From Polytrichum commune (Eukaryota > Streptophyta > Polytrichopsida > Polytrichales > Polytrichaceae), in NCBI GenBank assembly GCA_950295325.1, contig OX485805.1:8620501-8680500 (forward strand): DNA of 60,000 bases. Direction: 5' to 3'. The position numbers were made by a program, and so were the translations under genes. Position 1 is the first letter of the stretch. Each line of letters begins with the position of its first letter. The notes beneath the pieces are model-generated. The model made no database searches. It was not told the DNA's origin and worked only from the letters and a program-made list of their open reading frames with translations. Below are positions 58,777 to 60,000 of the stretch, piece by piece.

Positions 58777-60000
58777 CTCACCCCCACCAAACGGAGTCGA
58801 TGCCCTCATCGACTATACTCTTAGTCGGCACACCAATTCTCAAGTTGCCATCCTCTATGGTGCGGCATTGTGTTTACCTTAGGGCGCGACCCCCACAATG
58901 CATCTTCAAATTTGGCATAGTCCCAAAGGTGTCGTTCCTAGGTGGTCCGTTAGCGACCTTGGATCTCTCATCCAAGGACTTAACCTATACTAGACCCACC
59001 TACTTTGGGGCTCATTTGGGTTGCCCCTCCTTTGGGGCCTCCCCCGTTAGGCTCCACTAGCCTAACGTGACACATCTAGGCGAGACCTCAACGCTTCCAC
59101 TAAGTTGTCTCGGTTGCAACTCCGAGATGGCTTTCCATTGTTAAGCCACGCCTCGATCGCACGGGGGTGATGCCAAGTCCCGCCCGACTCGGTTCCCACT
59201 TTGCTCTTTCGAGACATGGGTTCATGACTCCCATGCGCCAACTCTCGTTAGCTCGCGGGTAGCACTTTTATGAGCACGCGCCATCACCTTGTCCCCGCCC
59301 GGACAAGCCCACAACTAAGAAGTTTCTTGGTTTTATCCAAGGCCCCTCCAAGCCATGGCCCCAATTACTCGGCTTACCCAACCTAGTTTGGCATGTCTAT
59401 TCCCCCTCTTCCATTAACCAAGCACAAGTACAAGACTAGGACCTCATCTCATACTTTTCTCTTTGCACCACTAAAGTTTGGACTTTATTCCCTCAAGCCA
59501 AAGAACAAGTGCATGTTGTGGAGCAATTAACCTCGAAGCTATGTTTCCTACTAGAGTCTCTCCCCCACTAAAGGAGATTGATGTCCTCATCAATGCCTAC
59601 GCTTCATTTTATTGGAATGTCTAGCCTTAGTTTCTTCAAAGTGCTTCACCAATTCATTGGTGTTGACCATGTCTCTTGCCGCCACCCAAGCGGTTTCTTT
59701 CTCATGGTATCCTCACCATTTCACCAAGTATTCCTTTGTACTTTTTCTTTCCTTTTCACTTGGGCTTCCTACACTTGAGGATGCCCTCTTACCTCATGTT
59801 CCAAATGACGTCCACAAGGTCGGGAGGTGGCCTAATCACTTGCTTGTGATCGGGCCACAAGGTGTCGTCCTAAAATGACTTTCGTAATGAGACATGAAAT
59901 GTCGGATGCACTTTGATCTCCGGCGGTAATTCCAACTTATATATGTCCTTGACCACTTGTTCCACAATGGGAAACGGAGCTCCAATTTTGGACATGAACT
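58777..60000 (-). mobile_element. Ty3/gypsy pol 3' end with chromodomain, decayed
   Basis: On the minus strand, from the window edge, the translation reads IGAPFPIVEQ, YKLELPPEIKVHPTFHVSL, the usual C-terminal integrase segment of plant gypsy elements. After frameshifts it continues with chromodomain-like YLVKW and GYHEKETAWVAARDM, then HFEETKA and the polyprotein end near 59,580. About 800 bp of non-coding 3' sequence follows up to the LTR. Several stops and shifts mean it is not functional as it stands. The rest of the element lies beyond the window. Confidence 0.85.

Noticed and set aside
1-60000. tRNA or rRNA genes
   Set aside because: No cloverleaf with intact A and B boxes and no rRNA core sequence was recognised by eye; a tRNAscan run would be needed to be certain.

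Overview
The window is nuclear DNA of a land plant. It carries intron-containing plant genes (a GT29 sialyltransferase-like protein, the mitochondrial Fe-S scaffold ISU, a class II PRPP synthetase, a decayed thylakoid rhodanese/CAS-like gene) inside a large load of plant-type transposons (PIF/Harbinger, MULE, Ty3/gypsy with chromodomain, MITEs). The species cannot be named from sequence alone; a non-flowering plant is a guess.

Layout. 1-8.7 kb is AT-rich intergenic DNA with MITEs and a four-copy ~182-bp degenerate tandem repeat just upstream of the GT29 gene (8,742-12,204, three exons). 12.2-19.9 kb is gene-poor, with MITEs and one coding-like acidic exon on the minus strand near 17.6 kb. 19,881-22,981 is a complete, apparently intact PIF/Harbinger transposon with 3-bp TTA target duplications. 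The ISU gene (24,015-25,584, four exons) follows. 29.4-31.1 kb holds a rhodanese/CAS-like pseudogene (minus). 31,737-32,859 holds the first three exons of a PRPP synthetase (PRS3/PRS4 type) whose remaining exons are missing.

The most unusual content is two related multi-gene elements, both on the minus strand. Element A is about 32,899 to beyond 40,641; element B is about 50,501 to beyond 57,802. Each carries gene 1, a four-exon, all-phase-0 gene. Its predicted protein joins an N-terminal region, a ParB/DGQH-like domain (IDGQHS), a domain laid out like a beta-class DNA methyltransferase but with degenerate catalytic motifs, a long acidic, coiled-coil and proline-rich linker, and an FCP1-like HAD phosphatase domain. 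A short two-exon gene 2 follows. Each element is studded with its own 22-bp palindrome, built as a 10-bp half-site, two free bases and the inverse half-site. The half-site is TTTACGAACG in A (19 copies) and GTTTGGGTCG in B (11 copies). The two palindromes differ in sequence but occupy the same map positions: all three introns, often just after the splice donor, and exon 3 coding sequence, and in A also the upstream region. Homology between A and B stops abruptly at the same CACTATATTCG terminus. The parallel with ParB and its parS palindromes, and the possibility of element-specific self-recognition, are inferences, but the repeat architecture is read directly.

Between and around A and B lie a solo gypsy LTR with a 5-bp target duplication (44,322-45,296) that splits an unknown gene, a 64-bp-arm near-perfect hairpin (45,715-45,846), a MULE-type transposase gene (46,103-49,804, one frameshift and one stop), a ~98-bp tandem repeat, and, at the right edge, the 3' LTR and pol/chromodomain end of a gypsy retrotransposon abutting gene 1 of element B. 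Most of the transposon-like genes carry a few in-frame stops or homopolymer frameshifts, so most of them are recently decayed rather than ancient.
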